Source: Rhodococcus xishaensis (GTDB lineage Bacteria > Actinomycetota > Actinomycetes > Mycobacteriales > Mycobacteriaceae). Taken from it: DNA of 64,000 nucleotides. Location of the stretch: positions 186,001 through 250,000 of the forward strand of contig NZ_RKLO01000006.1 of NCBI RefSeq assembly GCF_004011825.1, read 5' to 3'. How positions within the stretch are numbered: the first letter of the stretch is position 1; each line of letters begins with the position of its first letter. Of this stretch, positions 32,904-42,422 are shown piece after piece. Made by a program: the position numbers and the translations under genes. Under the pieces are notes generated by a model. It ran no database searches. It was not told the DNA's origin and saw nothing but the letters and a program-made list of their open reading frames with translations.

Positions 32904-35183
32904 GTGTCTCCGCAGGTAGATACCGTCACTCACGCTTCCTCGACTCCTGAGGTCGCTCAGCCGTACAAGGAGCTGGGCCTCAAGGACGACGAGTACGCCC
33001 GCATCAAGGAGATCCTCGGTCGCCGGCCCACCGATGCAGAGCTCGCGATGTATTCGGTGATGTGGAGCGAGCACTGCTCTTACAAGTCGTCGAAGGTCCA
33101 CCTCCGCTACTTCGGTGAGACCACGACCGACGAGATGCGGGCCTCGATGCTCGCGGGCATCGGCGAGAACGCCGGTGTCGTCGACATCGGCGACGGTTGG
33201 GCCGTCACCTTCAAGGTCGAGTCGCACAATCACCCGTCGTACATCGAGCCCTATCAGGGTGCGGCGACCGGTGTCGGCGGCATCGTCCGCGACATCATGG
33301 CGATGGGCGCACGCCCGATCGCGGTCATGGACCAGCTCCGTTTCGGGGCCGCCGACCACGTTGACACCCGCCGCGTCGTCGACGGTGTCGTGCGTGGCAT
33401 CGGCGGCTACGGCAACTCCCTCGGCCTGCCCAACGTCGGCGGCGAGACCGTGTTCGACGAGTCCTACCAGGGCAACCCGCTGGTGAACGCGCTGTGCGCG
33501 GGCGCGATGCGCGTAGAGGACCTGCACCTGGCGTTCGCGTCCGGCGCCGGCAACAAGATCATCTTGTTCGGTGCACGCACCGGTCTCGACGGCATCGGCG
33601 GTGTGTCGGTGCTCGCCTCGGAGACCTTCGACGACAGTGCAGGCGGTCGCCCCAAGAAGCTGCCGAGCGTCCAGGTCGGTGACCCCTTCACCGAGAAGGT
33701 GCTCATCGAGTGCTGCCTCGAGCTGTACCGGGCCAAGCTCGTCGTCGGTATTCAGGACCTTGGTGGAGCCGGACTGTCCTGCGCGACGTCGGAGCTGGCC
33801 GCAGCCGGAGACGGCGGCATGCACATCGACCTCGACAGGGTCCCTATGCGGGCCACCGGCATGACCGCGGCAGAGGTGCTGTCGAGCGAGTCGCAGGAGC
33901 GCATGTGCGCGGTTGTCACCCCCGAGAATGTCGACGCGTTCATGGAGGTGTGCGAGAAGTGGGACGTGCTGGCCACCGTCATCGGTGAAGTCACCGACGG
34001 TGAGCGCCTCGTCATCGACTGGCACGGCGAGACCGTCGTCGATGTCCCGCCGCGCACCGTCGCGCACGAGGGGCCGGTGTACGAGCGCCCGGTTGAGCGG
34101 CCGGACACCCAGGACGCGCTGATCGCCGACACGACCGCGAACCTGAAGCGTCCGGAGGCTGCCGAGGAGCTCAAGGCGACGCTGCTCGAGATGATCGCGT
34201 CGCCGGCGTTGTGCAGCCGCAAGTGGATCACCGAGCAGTACGACCGCTACGTCCGTGGCAATACGGTGCTCGCGGAGAACGCTGACGGCGGAGTGGTCCG
34301 CATCGACGAGCAGACCGGTCGCGGGATCGCGCTGGCCACCGACGCGTCCGGCCGCTACACGATGCTCGACCCATACGCCGGAGCGCAGCTCGCGCTCGCC
34401 GAGGCGTACCGCAACGTGGCCGTCACCGGAGCCACACCGAAGGCGGTCTCCAACTGCCTCAACTTCGGTTCGCCGGAGGATCCGGGTGTGATGTGGCAGT
34501 TCCAGCAGGCCGTACGCGGCCTGGCCGACGGCTGCGCCGAGCTGGGCATCCCGGTCACCGGCGGCAACGTCAGCTTCTACAACCAGACCGGATCCACCGC
34601 GATCCTGCCGACACCGGTCGTCGCCGTGCTCGGCGTCATCGACGATGTGCAGCGTCGCATCCCGACTGGCATCGGCCTCGAGCCGGGCGAGACCCTGATC
34701 CTGCTGGGGGAGACCCGTGATGAGTTCGACGGCTCCATCTGGGCGCAGGTCGAGCACGGTCACCTCGGCGGTGTCCCGCCGAAGGTCGATCTAGAGCGTG
34801 AGCGACTGCTGGCAGACATCCTGCTGGCCGGCTCCCGGGACGGCCTGATCTCCGCCGCCCACGACCTGTCCGAGGGAGGTCTCGCGCAGGCCGTCGTGGA
34901 GGCCGCGCTGTCCGGCGAGACCGGGTGCCGAATCCTGCTGCCGGAGGACACGGACCCATTCGTGACCCTGTTCTCCGAGTCGGCCGGTCGCGTGCTGGTC
35001 GCGGTACCGCGTACCGAGGAGAGCCGCTTCACCGGTATGTGCTCGGCCCGTGGGCTGCCCTGGGTTCGCATCGGCGTCGTCGACGAGGGCTCGGACTCGA
35101 TCGAGGTCCAGGGTCAGTTCTCGGTCACTATGGCCGAGTTGCGTGCGGCGTTCGAATCGACCCTCCCGGCGATGTTTGGATGA
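32904..35183 (+). CDS. purL: FGAM synthase large subunit PurL (small form)
   Basis: A 759-residue PurL of the small type that needs PurS and PurQ. It converts FGAR, glutamine and ATP to FGAM. Two AIR-synthase-like halves are visible: [33 protein letters not shown], the ATP-site [16 protein letters not shown], then [21 protein letters not shown] and [13 protein letters not shown]. The GTG at 32904 follows GAGGGAAGGG; the frame upstream has no PurL-like sequence and overlaps the promoter. Confidence 0.96.
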   Translation: MSPQVDTVTHASSTPEVAQPYKELGLKDDEYARIKEILGRRPTDAELAMYSVMWSEHCSYKSSKVHLRYFGETTTDEMRASMLAGIGENAGVVDIGDGWAVTFKVESHNHPSYIEPYQGAATGVGGIVRDIMAMGARPIAVMDQLRFGAADHVDTRRVVDGVVRGIGGYGNSLGLPNVGGETVFDESYQGNPLVNALCAGAMRVEDLHLAFASGAGNKIILFGARTGLDGIGGVSVLASETFDDSAGGRPKKLPSVQVGDPFTEKVLIECCLELYRAKLVVGIQDLGGAGLSCATSELAAAGDGGMHIDLDRVPMRATGMTAAEVLSSESQERMCAVVTPENVDAFMEVCEKWDVLATVIGEVTDGERLVIDWHGETVVDVPPRTVAHEGPVYERPVERPDTQDALIADTTANLKRPEAAEELKATLLEMIASPALCSRKWITEQYDRYVRGNTVLAENADGGVVRIDEQTGRGIALATDASGRYTMLDPYAGAQLALAEAYRNVAVTGATPKAVSNCLNFGSPEDPGVMWQFQQAVRGLADGCAELGIPVTGGNVSFYNQTGSTAILPTPVVAVLGVIDDVQRRIPTGIGLEPGETLILLGETRDEFDGSIWAQVEHGHLGGVPPKVDLERERLLADILLAGSRDGLISAAHDLSEGGLAQAVVEAALSGETGCRILLPEDTDPFVTLFSESAGRVLVAVPRTEESRFTGMCSARGLPWVRIGVVDEGSDSIEVQGQFSVTMAELRAAFESTLPAMFG

Positions 35184-35186
35184 TGC

Positions 35187-36968
35187 GTGACGGACTCGGG
35201 GGTCGAACGAGAGGGGCTCACTGAGCTGCGGGAGAGCCCGCAGCCAGTGCCCCCTGCCCGCCCCAGTTTCCAGCAGCGACATCCGTTCGTCGTCTGGGCG
35301 TGGAGCCTGCTCAGTCTGGACTTCACGGGAATCGCGTTCGGAACGCTGTTCTTCTGCTGGTCGCTGACGCCGTCGCTGCTGCCGCGCGACTGGCTGTACC
35401 AGGGACTGATCGGTGGCATCAGCGCCGCCATCGGCTATGCGGTCGGCACGGCGATCGGCTGGCTGGTCTACGAGTTCGGCCTTGCGCGCCGGTCCTGGTG
35501 GCCGTTGTCCGACCGGATCATCCGGCCCGTCAAGGTGGCCGTGCCGATCCTCTCGCTGCTCGCGGCGATCATCATGCTGGTCTACTCGGCCGGCTGGCAG
35601 CGGGAGTTGTCCGCGCTGATGAACGCGGAGGGCACGACCACTACCGGATACATCCGTACCCTTGGCCTGAGCATGCTCGTCGCGGCCGCGCTCATCGCCG
35701 TGTGGCGGGTGTTGCGCGACCTCGTCCGGTGGGTGGCACGCCAGCTCAACCGTTGGCTCAAGATCCCGAGCCCGGCCGCGTCGGCAGCTGGGTTCGCCGT
35801 CGTGCTCGTGTTGGTGTTCATGCTGGTCGACGGCATACTCCTGCGGGTCGGCTACGACGCGGTGAACTCGGCGTTCAGCCTCCAGAACAACGAGACCCGC
35901 CCCGGCGTGGTGCAGCCGCTACTGCCAGAGAAATCGGGCAGCCCGGTGTCGTTGGCGCCGTGGGACACCCTCGGATTCGAAGGCCGCAACTTCGTCTCCG
36001 GCGGCATCAGCGCCGCCGAACTGACTGCAGCCAACGGAGAACCCGCCCAGGAGCCCATCCGGGTCTACGCGGGGCTCGAAACGGCGCAGGACACCGATGC
36101 CCGCATGGACATCGTCCTCGACGAACTGGAGCGGACCGGCGCCTTCGAACGCAAGACGCTGGTGATCATCCCCACCACCGGGACCGGTTGGGTCAACCCG
36201 ACCGCGGCACAGGCGATCGAACTCGTCGAGAACGGCGACAGCGCGCTCGTCGCCGCCCAGTACTCGTACCTGCCCAGCTGGATCTCGTTCCTCGCCGACC
36301 GCAGCAAGGCGGCGGCCGCCGGCAATGCGCTGATCAGCGCAGTCCACGATCGGTGGCTCACCAAACCGGAGGCGACCCGGCCCAAGCTGTACGTGTACGG
36401 CGAGAGCCTCGGAACGCAGGCCGGTGAGGGTGCCTTCGATGGACTCGCGGACATTCGTGAGACCGTCGACGGCGTGCTCTGGGTTGGGCCGCCCAACTCG
36501 AACCCGCTGTGGCGGTCACTCACCGACCGACGGGATCCCGGCACGCCGGAAATCCAGCCGGTGTATGCAGACGGTCTGATCGTGCGGTTCGCCGACGACG
36601 CCGCCGCGATACCTGGGGGGCCGGGGCCCTGGCTCGAGCCGCGCGTGCTCTATATCCAGCACCCGTCCGATCCCGTGGTGTGGTGGTCCACCGACCTCAT
36701 CTTCAGACGTCCGGGCTGGCTGTCGGAGCCACCCGGGTTCGATCGGCTCCCGTCGATGAGGTGGTTCCCGTTCGTGACCTTCTGGCAGGTCAGTGCCGAC
36801 CTGGCGAACGCGGCCGGAGTCCCCGACGGGCACGGCCACAACTACGGAACCACCATCCTCGATGGTTGGGTCGCGGTCACCACGCCCGACGGCTGGACGC
36901 AGGCAGACACCGAACGGGTCCGCGACGTGCTCGAGTCGCTCCGGGGGCGGGACGGTCCGGAGAAGTGA
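35187..36968 (+). CDS. Membrane alpha/beta-hydrolase (Abhydrolase_9 type)
   Basis: A 593-residue protein. The N-terminal half has about five membrane helices (residues 35-230); the C-terminal half, from about residue 240, is an alpha/beta-hydrolase with the elbow YGESLG (Ser near 406). The architecture is that of the actinobacterial family that includes Rv1069c, of unknown substrate. It follows purL by three bases, so it is transcribed with it. The active domain probably faces the outside, as the helices end before it. Confidence 0.85.
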   Translation: MTDSGVEREGLTELRESPQPVPPARPSFQQRHPFVVWAWSLLSLDFTGIAFGTLFFCWSLTPSLLPRDWLYQGLIGGISAAIGYAVGTAIGWLVYEFGLARRSWWPLSDRIIRPVKVAVPILSLLAAIIMLVYSAGWQRELSALMNAEGTTTTGYIRTLGLSMLVAAALIAVWRVLRDLVRWVARQLNRWLKIPSPAASAAGFAVVLVLVFMLVDGILLRVGYDAVNSAFSLQNNETRPGVVQPLLPEKSGSPVSLAPWDTLGFEGRNFVSGGISAAELTAANGEPAQEPIRVYAGLETAQDTDARMDIVLDELERTGAFERKTLVIIPTTGTGWVNPTAAQAIELVENGDSALVAAQYSYLPSWISFLADRSKAAAAGNALISAVHDRWLTKPEATRPKLYVYGESLGTQAGEGAFDGLADIRETVDGVLWVGPPNSNPLWRSLTDRRDPGTPEIQPVYADGLIVRFADDAAAIPGGPGPWLEPRVLYIQHPSDPVVWWSTDLIFRRPGWLSEPPGFDRLPSMRWFPFVTFWQVSADLANAAGVPDGHGHNYGTTILDGWVAVTTPDGWTQADTERVRDVLESLRGRDGPEK

Positions 36969-36977
36969 GGGAAGCGG

Positions 36978-37439
36978 TTAGGCCATCCCGTAGATGCGTC
37001 CGGTGTTGATCCGCAGAACCAAACGTTGCTCGTCGACCATCGCGCGCCGGAACTGGTCCCAGTCCTCGTGCTCGCCTCCGGTGGCGCTGCGGTAGACCTC
37101 GACGAGTTCGCCGACGGTCGAGTCCAGCGGGTCTGCGGCAACGGGCGAGAGCTCCGCGTCGCCCTCGACGACTGCGTAGCTCCAGAAGTCGGGAGCGCTC
37201 ACGTGCAGGGAAACCCGGGGGTCCCGCGACGCATTGCGGGTCTTTGCCCGGTCCGCGGTCACCGACACCCGCGCAGTCCGGGTGTCCGGATCCCACGCGT
37301 ACATGACATTCGACAGCTGCGGCCTACCGTCACGCTTGACGGTTACGAGAATCGCCTTGTTCTGCGACGCAACGAGATCGAGAAGCGGACGCGGCGTGCT
37401 GACCTCGGTGCTCATGACCTGTGCAACGGCTTCGTCCAC
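36978..37439 (-). CDS. PPOX-class F420/FMN-dependent oxidoreductase
   Basis: A 153-residue split-barrel flavoprotein: ILVTVKRDGRPQLSNVMYAWD, KTRNASRDPRVSLHV and a C-terminal VLRINTGRIYGM, the usual features of the PPOX family of actinobacteria that uses coenzyme F420 or FMN. The substrate is unknown. The GTG at 37439 has CGAGGA eight bases upstream; an ATG at 37415 is an alternative start. It converges with the hydrolase gene, nine bases apart. Confidence 0.85.
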   Translation of the reverse strand: MDEAVAQVMSTEVSTPRPLLDLVASQNKAILVTVKRDGRPQLSNVMYAWDPDTRTARVSVTADRAKTRNASRDPRVSLHVSAPDFWSYAVVEGDAELSPVAADPLDSTVGELVEVYRSATGGEHEDWDQFRRAMVDEQRLVLRINTGRIYGMA

Positions 37440-37470
37440 GGGCTTGTTCCTCGAGGACGGTAGGTTCGGT

Positions 37471-37476
37471 TAGATT
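37471..37476 (+). promoter_or_regulatory. -10 box for the sterol-carrier-like gene
   Basis: TAGATT lies eight bases before the ATG at 37485 and only two before the ATG at 37479, which favours the later start. Confidence 0.45.
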
Positions 37477-37484
37477 CCATGCCC

Positions 37485-37871
37485 ATGCCAGCTCGTCGCG
37501 CCGTCGATCCAGCCGAACTTCGCAGCGCTCTGCTCGCCGTCGGACCGTGGCTGCGGGGCGAGGAAGAGGCGGCGCCGGCGCGCACTCAACTGGCCGCTGC
37601 CGTCCGGCTCAGTGCCCGCACCCTCGAACAGGTCGCCCCCGGCTCGAGCGTGGAGGTACGGGTGCCGCCGTTCGTCGTTGTGCAGTGCATCGAGGGTCCG
37701 CGGCACACCCGCGGCACACCACCGAACGTCGTCGAGACCGACCCGCGAACCTGGCTGCTGATGGTGATCGGACGGCTCGGTTTCGACGACGCTGCCGCGG
37801 CCGGTTCGCTGGACGTGTCGGGCAGCCGGGCCGGAGAGGTCAGCCACTGGCTGCCGCTGTTGCGTCTGTGA
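37485..37871 (+). CDS. Sterol carrier family protein, Rv0807-like
   Basis: A 128-residue protein with ELRSALLAVGPWLRG, VEVRVPPFVVVQCIEGPRHTRGTPPNVVETDP and a C-terminal GEVSHWLPLL. It belongs to a small actinobacterial family annotated as sterol-carrier-like and, from memory, located just before purF in mycobacteria as here. No function is proven. An ATG two codons earlier (37479) is possible but conflicts with the promoter position. Confidence 0.78.
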   Translation: MPARRAVDPAELRSALLAVGPWLRGEEEAAPARTQLAAAVRLSARTLEQVAPGSSVEVRVPPFVVVQCIEGPRHTRGTPPNVVETDPRTWLLMVIGRLGFDDAAAAGSLDVSGSRAGEVSHWLPLLRL

Positions 37872-37968
37872 CAACTGCCTGCGACCACCGCGACCTGTGA
37901 CAACCGTTGCGTTGCGCGACTCACCGAAAGTCAGGCCACCGAAAGTCAACCGATGTGCCCGCGGTAGT

Positions 37969-37974
37969 TAGAAT
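37969..37974 (+). promoter_or_regulatory. -10 box for purF
   Basis: TAGAAT predicts a transcript start near 37981 and a leader of about 35 bases. It overlaps the ATG at 37973, which therefore cannot be the purF start. Confidence 0.55.
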
Positions 37975-38014
37975 GGGCACGCCCCGCACCGAAGCCCCTA
38001 AGGGAGCGCCTGTA

Positions 38015-39595
38015 GTGACTCGTGCCGACCTGTCGGTCAACAGCCGGAACCTTCTCGCTACGACCACGCCGGAGGCGGACGAGAACGAACCTCGTGAGGA
38101 GTGTGGCGTCTTCGGAGTCTGGGCTCCAGGCGAGGAAGTCGCCAAGCTTTCCTACTACGGGCTCTACGCCCTCCAGCACCGCGGTCAGGAGGCGGCCGGC
38201 ATCGCGGTCGCCGACGGCTCGCAGGTGCTGGTCTTCAAGGACCTCGGACTGGTCAGTCAGGTGTTCGACGAGCAGACCCTCGGCGCGATGCCTGGGCACG
38301 TCGCCGTCGGCCACTGCCGCTACTCGACCACGGGCTCGACGACGTGGGAGAACGCGCAGCCCATCTTCCGCACCACGGCCGCGGGCACCGGCGTCGCGCT
38401 GGGCCACAACGGCAACCTCGTGAACACGGCCGAGCTCGCGCAGCGCGCCCGGGAACTCGGACTGATCGACGACAAGCGCCCGGGTGCGGCGACATCGGAC
38501 TCCGACGTAGTCGGCGCCCTCCTTGCGCACGAGGCCGCCGACAGCACGCTCGAGCAGGCCGCGTTGATGCTGCTGCCGACGCTGCGTGGCGCGTTCTGCC
38601 TGACTTTCATGGACGAGCACACGCTGTATGCGGCGCGCGACCCGTACGGTATTCGTCCACTGTGCTTGGGCCGCCTCGACCGCGGCTGGGTGGTCGCGAG
38701 CGAGACCGCAGCCCTCGACATCGTCGGTGCCTCGTTCGTCCGCGAGATCGAGCCCGGTGAACTGCTCGCGATCGATGCCGACGGCGTCCGATCATCGCGG
38801 TTCGCCAACCCGGAACCCAAGGGCTGTGTGTTCGAGTACGTGTATCTGGCTCGTCCCGACAGCGTGATCTCGGGACGTTCCGTGCACTCGACTCGCGTCG
38901 AGATCGGCCGCCGCCTTGCCAAGGAGCACCCGGCCGACGCCGACCTGGTGATCCCGGTCCCGGAGTCCGGCACGCCCGCTGCGGTTGGATACGCGCAGGG
39001 CTCCGGTATCCCGTATGGCCAGGGTCTGATGAAGAACGCCTATGTGGGGCGCACCTTCATCCAGCCGTCACAGACCATCCGTCAGTTGGGTATTCGGCTC
39101 AAGCTCAACCCGTTGCGGGAAGTTATCCGCGGCAAGCGTCTCGTTGTCGTCGACGACTCGATTGTGCGCGGCAACACCCAGCGAGCGCTGATCCGCATGC
39201 TGCGCGAGTCCGGTGCGCTCGAGATCCACGTGCGGATCGCATCTCCACCGGTCAAGTGGCCGTGCTTCTACGGCATCGACTTCGCCTCGCCCGCCGAGCT
39301 GATCGCGAACGGCGCCGAGGGCAGCGGTGTGAACGACACGCTCGACGACATGCTCGAGGGAGTACGTCGCTCGATCGGTGCCGACTCGCTCGGATACATC
39401 TCGATCGACGGCATGGTTGCCGCGACCGAGCAGCCCTCGACTCGCCTTTGTAAGGCGTGCTTCGACGGGACCTACCCGATCGCGCTGCCGAGCGAGGGGA
39501 TGGGCAAGAACGTCCTCGAGGGCATGCTGGAGTCGGCCGCGGGCACCCCGATCTCGCACGACAACGACAACGCGAACGCGCTGTCCCGCCCCTAG
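38015..39595 (+). CDS. purF: Amidophosphoribosyltransferase
   Basis: A 526-residue PurF, the committed purine step: PRPP + glutamine to phosphoribosylamine. The N-terminal nucleophile is the Cys of EECGVFGVW; about 30 residues before it form a propeptide that must be removed, as in Bacillus and mycobacteria. The PRPP site is VVVDDSIVRGNTQ. Cysteines in SRLCKACFDGTYP fit an iron-sulfur cluster of the Bacillus type. GTG at 38015 has AAGGGAG upstream and lies after the -10 box. Confidence 0.95.
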   Translation: MTRADLSVNSRNLLATTTPEADENEPREECGVFGVWAPGEEVAKLSYYGLYALQHRGQEAAGIAVADGSQVLVFKDLGLVSQVFDEQTLGAMPGHVAVGHCRYSTTGSTTWENAQPIFRTTAAGTGVALGHNGNLVNTAELAQRARELGLIDDKRPGAATSDSDVVGALLAHEAADSTLEQAALMLLPTLRGAFCLTFMDEHTLYAARDPYGIRPLCLGRLDRGWVVASETAALDIVGASFVREIEPGELLAIDADGVRSSRFANPEPKGCVFEYVYLARPDSVISGRSVHSTRVEIGRRLAKEHPADADLVIPVPESGTPAAVGYAQGSGIPYGQGLMKNAYVGRTFIQPSQTIRQLGIRLKLNPLREVIRGKRLVVVDDSIVRGNTQRALIRMLRESGALEIHVRIASPPVKWPCFYGIDFASPAELIANGAEGSGVNDTLDDMLEGVRRSIGADSLGYISIDGMVAATEQPSTRLCKACFDGTYPIALPSEGMGKNVLEGMLESAAGTPISHDNDNANALSRP

Positions 39596-39630
39596 AGCAA
39601 GGACGATTCCGCGTGCCTCGCGCACTCCGG

Positions 39631-39636
39631 TAGCGT
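39631..39636 (+). promoter_or_regulatory. -10 box for purM
   Basis: TAGCGT lies 110 bases before the purM ATG and could give it an own transcript with a leader of about 100 bases. Confidence 0.4.
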
Positions 39637-39746
39637 AAGGGCGCAATCGAGGTGATTGCCGTGTACGCGCATGCATGCGTATGCATGACTTCCGTGATTG
39701 CGTCAGTGGAGACGTTCACCGAAATCAAGGCTGGAGCCAGAACCCA

Positions 39747-40826
39747 ATGACCGAGGACAGTACCCGCACGCAGGGCGCTTCGTACGCCGCCGCCGGAGTG
39801 GACATCGAAGCGGGCGACCGGGCAGTCGAGCTGTTTGCTCCGCTGGCGAAGAGGGCCAGCCGCCCCGAGGTCATGGGGGGTCTCGGTGGGTTTGCCGGTC
39901 TGTTCTCGCTCAAGGGTCACTATAAGGAGCCGCTGCTCGCGGCCTCGACCGATGGTGTCGGCACGAAGCTCGCCGTCGCACAGGCGATGGACAAGCACGA
40001 CACGGTCGGTCTCGATCTCGTCGCGATGGTGGTCGACGACCTCGTCGTGTGTGGGGCCGAGCCACTGTTCCTCCAGGACTACATCGCCGTCGGCCGCGTC
40101 GTTCCGGAGCGGGTCGCGGAGATCGTCGGCGGTATCGCCGAGGGTTGCATCCAGGCCGGCTGCGCGCTGCTCGGCGGTGAGACGGCCGAGCATCCGGGCG
40201 TGATGGCGGACGGCGACTACGACATCTCGGCAACAGGTGTCGGTGTCGTCGAGGCCGATGCGGTGCTGGGACCGGACCGGGTCCGCCCGGGTGACGTCGT
40301 GATCGGTATGGGTTCGTCGGGCCTGCACTCCAACGGCTACTCACTCGCCCGCAAGGTGCTGCTCGAGATCGACCGGATGTCGCTGACTGGTCACGTCGAC
40401 GAGTTCGGCCGCACGCTTGGTGAGGAACTGCTCGAGCCCACCCGTATCTACGCGAAGGACTGCCTGGCGCTCGCTGCCGAGGCTGACGTGCGGACCTTCT
40501 GTCACGTCACCGGTGGTGGCCTGGTCAACAATCTCGCCCGCGTGATGCCCAAGGGCTTGGTCGCCGAACTCGACCGTGGCACCTGGAGTCCGGCGCCGGT
40601 GTTCACGCTGATCGCGCAGCGCGGTCGCGTCGAGCGTGCCGAAATGGAGCAGACGTTCAACATGGGCGTCGGGATGGTCGCGATCGTCGCGCCGGAGGAC
40701 GTGGATCGGGCCATGGCGGTTCTCACGGCCCGCCATATCGACTGCTGGACGCTCGGTACCGTCAGGAAGGCGTCTGACGCCGACTCGGTTCGCGCCGCTT
40801 TGGTCGGCGATCATCCGCGCTTCTGA
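39747..40826 (+). CDS. purM: Phosphoribosylformylglycinamidine cyclo-ligase
   Basis: A 359-residue AIR synthetase (FGAM + ATP to AIR). It shows SYAAAGVDIEAGDRAVE, GTKLAVAQAMDKHDTVGLDLVAM, GGETAEHPGVM, and GSSGLHSNGYSL, and near the end GVGMVAIV. The ATG at 39747 has GGAG upstream. It follows purF by about 150 bases, probably in one transcription unit with a second promoter. Confidence 0.96.
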   Translation: MTEDSTRTQGASYAAAGVDIEAGDRAVELFAPLAKRASRPEVMGGLGGFAGLFSLKGHYKEPLLAASTDGVGTKLAVAQAMDKHDTVGLDLVAMVVDDLVVCGAEPLFLQDYIAVGRVVPERVAEIVGGIAEGCIQAGCALLGGETAEHPGVMADGDYDISATGVGVVEADAVLGPDRVRPGDVVIGMGSSGLHSNGYSLARKVLLEIDRMSLTGHVDEFGRTLGEELLEPTRIYAKDCLALAAEADVRTFCHVTGGGLVNNLARVMPKGLVAELDRGTWSPAPVFTLIAQRGRVERAEMEQTFNMGVGMVAIVAPEDVDRAMAVLTARHIDCWTLGTVRKASDADSVRAALVGDHPRF

Positions 40827-40941
40827 AACGCCGCTCTGAACCACCCGCGCCGTCTGGCTCGTCCAGCGGGAGTCCAGCACTAGATTGCACGTCGAGGTAG
40901 CTGGCACGTAGCGGACGTCCCCGGACGGTGGTGCTGAGAGC

Positions 40942-40958
40942 GTCCACGACGCGTGGAC
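40942..40958 (+). terminator. First hairpin after purM
   Basis: GTCCACG-ACG-CGTGGAC is a perfect seven-base stem with a three-base loop, 115 bases after the purM stop. It is one of four inverted repeats in this gap and may be a weak terminator or a protein site. Confidence 0.4.
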
Positions 40959-40969
40959 AACCGGTTGTC
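40956..40969. other. 14-bp perfect palindrome
   Basis: GACAACCGGTTGTC is a perfect 14-bp palindrome that overlaps the end of the preceding hairpin. Its role is unknown. Confidence 0.45.
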
Positions 40970-40976
40970 GTCGATC

Positions 40977-40999
40977 GTGTTCGGGATGATCACGAACAC
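40977..40999. other. Inverted repeat GTGTTCG/CGAACAC
   Basis: Seven-base perfect arms with a nine-base spacer, between the 14-bp palindrome and the main terminator. The GTTCG core resembles operator half-sites, but no regulator can be named. Confidence 0.35.
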
Positions 41000-41013
41000 C
41001 CACGCAAGTACCA

Positions 41014-41050
41014 CGAATGAGGGGGAGCCCAGGTGGCTCCCCCTCATTCG
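41014..41050. terminator. Strong bidirectional terminator
   Basis: A perfect 16-bp stem (5' arm 41014-41029, 3' arm 41035-41050, starting CGAATGAGGGGGAGCC) closes on a five-base loop. It lies between convergent purM and the DUF3073 gene and can stop transcripts from both sides. Confidence 0.85.
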
Positions 41051-41078
41051 TGTGCTTTGAGGCGTATCGGTTCGACGC

Positions 41079-41279
41079 TCAGCGACGCCAATCCTCGTAG
41101 TCGTCCTCTTCCCATTGGGAGCGACCATCCTGATCGGAGCGCTGATCCGCGAGGATGCCGTTTCGCGACGAGTTGCCCGAGAGCTCTCGTTGCAGGCTGT
41201 CGAAATCCGTGGCCGGAGAACTGTATTTGAGTTCCCGTGCAACCTTGGTCTGCTTTGCCTTAGCCCGGCCGCGGCCCAT
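41079..41279 (-). CDS. DUF3073 protein, Rv0810c-like
   Basis: A 66-residue, highly charged protein: MGRGRAKAKQTKVAREL, KYSSPATDFDSLQREL and an acidic end (EEDDYEDW). It matches the DUF3073 family, conserved in actinobacteria at this place next to purM, of unknown function. The ATG at 41279 is preceded by GAGGGGG. The longer open frame upstream has no family sequence. Confidence 0.88.
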   Translation of the reverse strand: MGRGRAKAKQTKVARELKYSSPATDFDSLQRELSGNSSRNGILADQRSDQDGRSQWEEDDYEDWRR

Positions 41280-41466
41280 GGCTGACCCCCTCGCGCTTTT
41301 CGCGGGGCGGCCTGGGGAATTTGGCGGCCCCGCGTTGAGTGTTGAATGTTTTCCTGACCAACACTCTAGCGTGGAAAAGTCCGTTCCGCCTCCAGGTCCC
41401 GCTACTGGCTGTGTCTGGTTTGTCTCAGCAGGCCCGTGAACTGGTGTGATGTCAGAACTCTGCAGG

Positions 41467-42420
41467 CTAGAACACACCGGGGATAGCTCGAATTGTGCCT
41501 ACACGGGCGCCGCCACCGAAGACCGGCTGCGACGCCAGTGCGGCGTGGTCCTCCGACCACGTCACACCTAGCCGGTGCAACAGGGCTGCGGTCAAGGGCA
41601 ATCGGGCACGTTCGTGGCCGTCGTCGATCTTGAGTGCGAAAGCGGTGCCGTCCGGCAATGCACCGGCATGAACGCCGTCGGCCCCGGCCTTGCACAGCAG
41701 TCCCGGCACCGCAGGCATCAGTCGCGCGTCGTCGCGGCCGGTCCCGGAGATCAGGTGGGGGTGCGTGCGGATCGCTTCGGCGACTCGATGTTCGGGTGTG
41801 CCGGGAGCGGCGGTGACGAGCGTCGAGAACGCACGTGCCAGGTTCGTGAGCGAGAGCGGGATGATCGGCAGCCCACAGCCGTCGATGCCGAGTTCGGACT
41901 CGGGTTCGCCGCTGAGTTCGGCGATCGTCTCGATGACCACCTGCTGCAGCGGGTGGGTCGGGTCGAGGTACGAGTCCAGGGGCCAATCGTTGGCCACGCA
42001 TGCAGCGAGCATCGCTGCGTGTTTGCCGGAGCAGTTCATGTAGACGGTGCGCCGAGGCTTGTCGGTCGCGATTACCGCCGCACGGGCCAGCTCGTTGGCC
42101 GGCAGCTCCGGCGGACACAGGAGGTGGGTCTCGTCGAGGCCGATCCGGCGCAGGAGCTTCTCGACGAGCGCGACGTGTTCGGGCTCGCCGTCGTGCGAAG
42201 CTGACGCGATCGCCAATTCCTCGGTCGAGCCGGGCGTGAATCCACTGCGGAGCACCGCCACCGCCTGCATCGGCTTGTTCGACGACCTCGGGTAGATGGG
42301 GGTGTGAACCTCGCCGAGCGAGAGTGTCGTCGTACCGTCCGGCGCCAGCACCACGAGCGACCCGCGATGAACACATTCCCGGAACCCGGACCGAACGACC
42401 TCCACCAGTTCGACGCTCAC
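41467..42420 (-). CDS. Asparaginase (L-asparaginase II, rhizobial type)
   Basis: A 317-residue enzyme of the asparaginase family distinct from E. coli AnsA/B. Segments: VELVEVVRSGFRECVHRGS, IYPRSSNKPMQAVAVL, SASHDGEPEHV, MNCSGKHAAMLA and DGCGLPIIPLSL, with conserved serines, lysine and cysteines of this fold. It splits asparagine to aspartate and ammonia. GTG start three bases after the MOSC stop, so the three minus-strand genes ygfZ-MOSC-asparaginase form an operon. Confidence 0.88.
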   Translation of the reverse strand: MSVELVEVVRSGFRECVHRGSLVVLAPDGTTTLSLGEVHTPIYPRSSNKPMQAVAVLRSGFTPGSTEELAIASASHDGEPEHVALVEKLLRRIGLDETHLLCPPELPANELARAAVIATDKPRRTVYMNCSGKHAAMLAACVANDWPLDSYLDPTHPLQQVVIETIAELSGEPESELGIDGCGLPIIPLSLTNLARAFSTLVTAAPGTPEHRVAEAIRTHPHLISGTGRDDARLMPAVPGLLCKAGADGVHAGALPDGTAFALKIDDGHERARLPLTAALLHRLGVTWSEDHAALASQPVFGGGARVGTIRAIPGVF

Positions 42421-42422
42421 GA

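Noticed and set aside
32874-34763. 629-codon minus-strand frame opposite purL
   Set aside because: Same type of GC-driven shadow; no recognisable protein features, and purL is certain.
37973-38014. purF start at the ATG at 37973
   Set aside because: This ATG overlaps the TAGAAT -10 box and has no ribosome-binding site; the GTG at 38015 has one and leaves a normal propeptide length.
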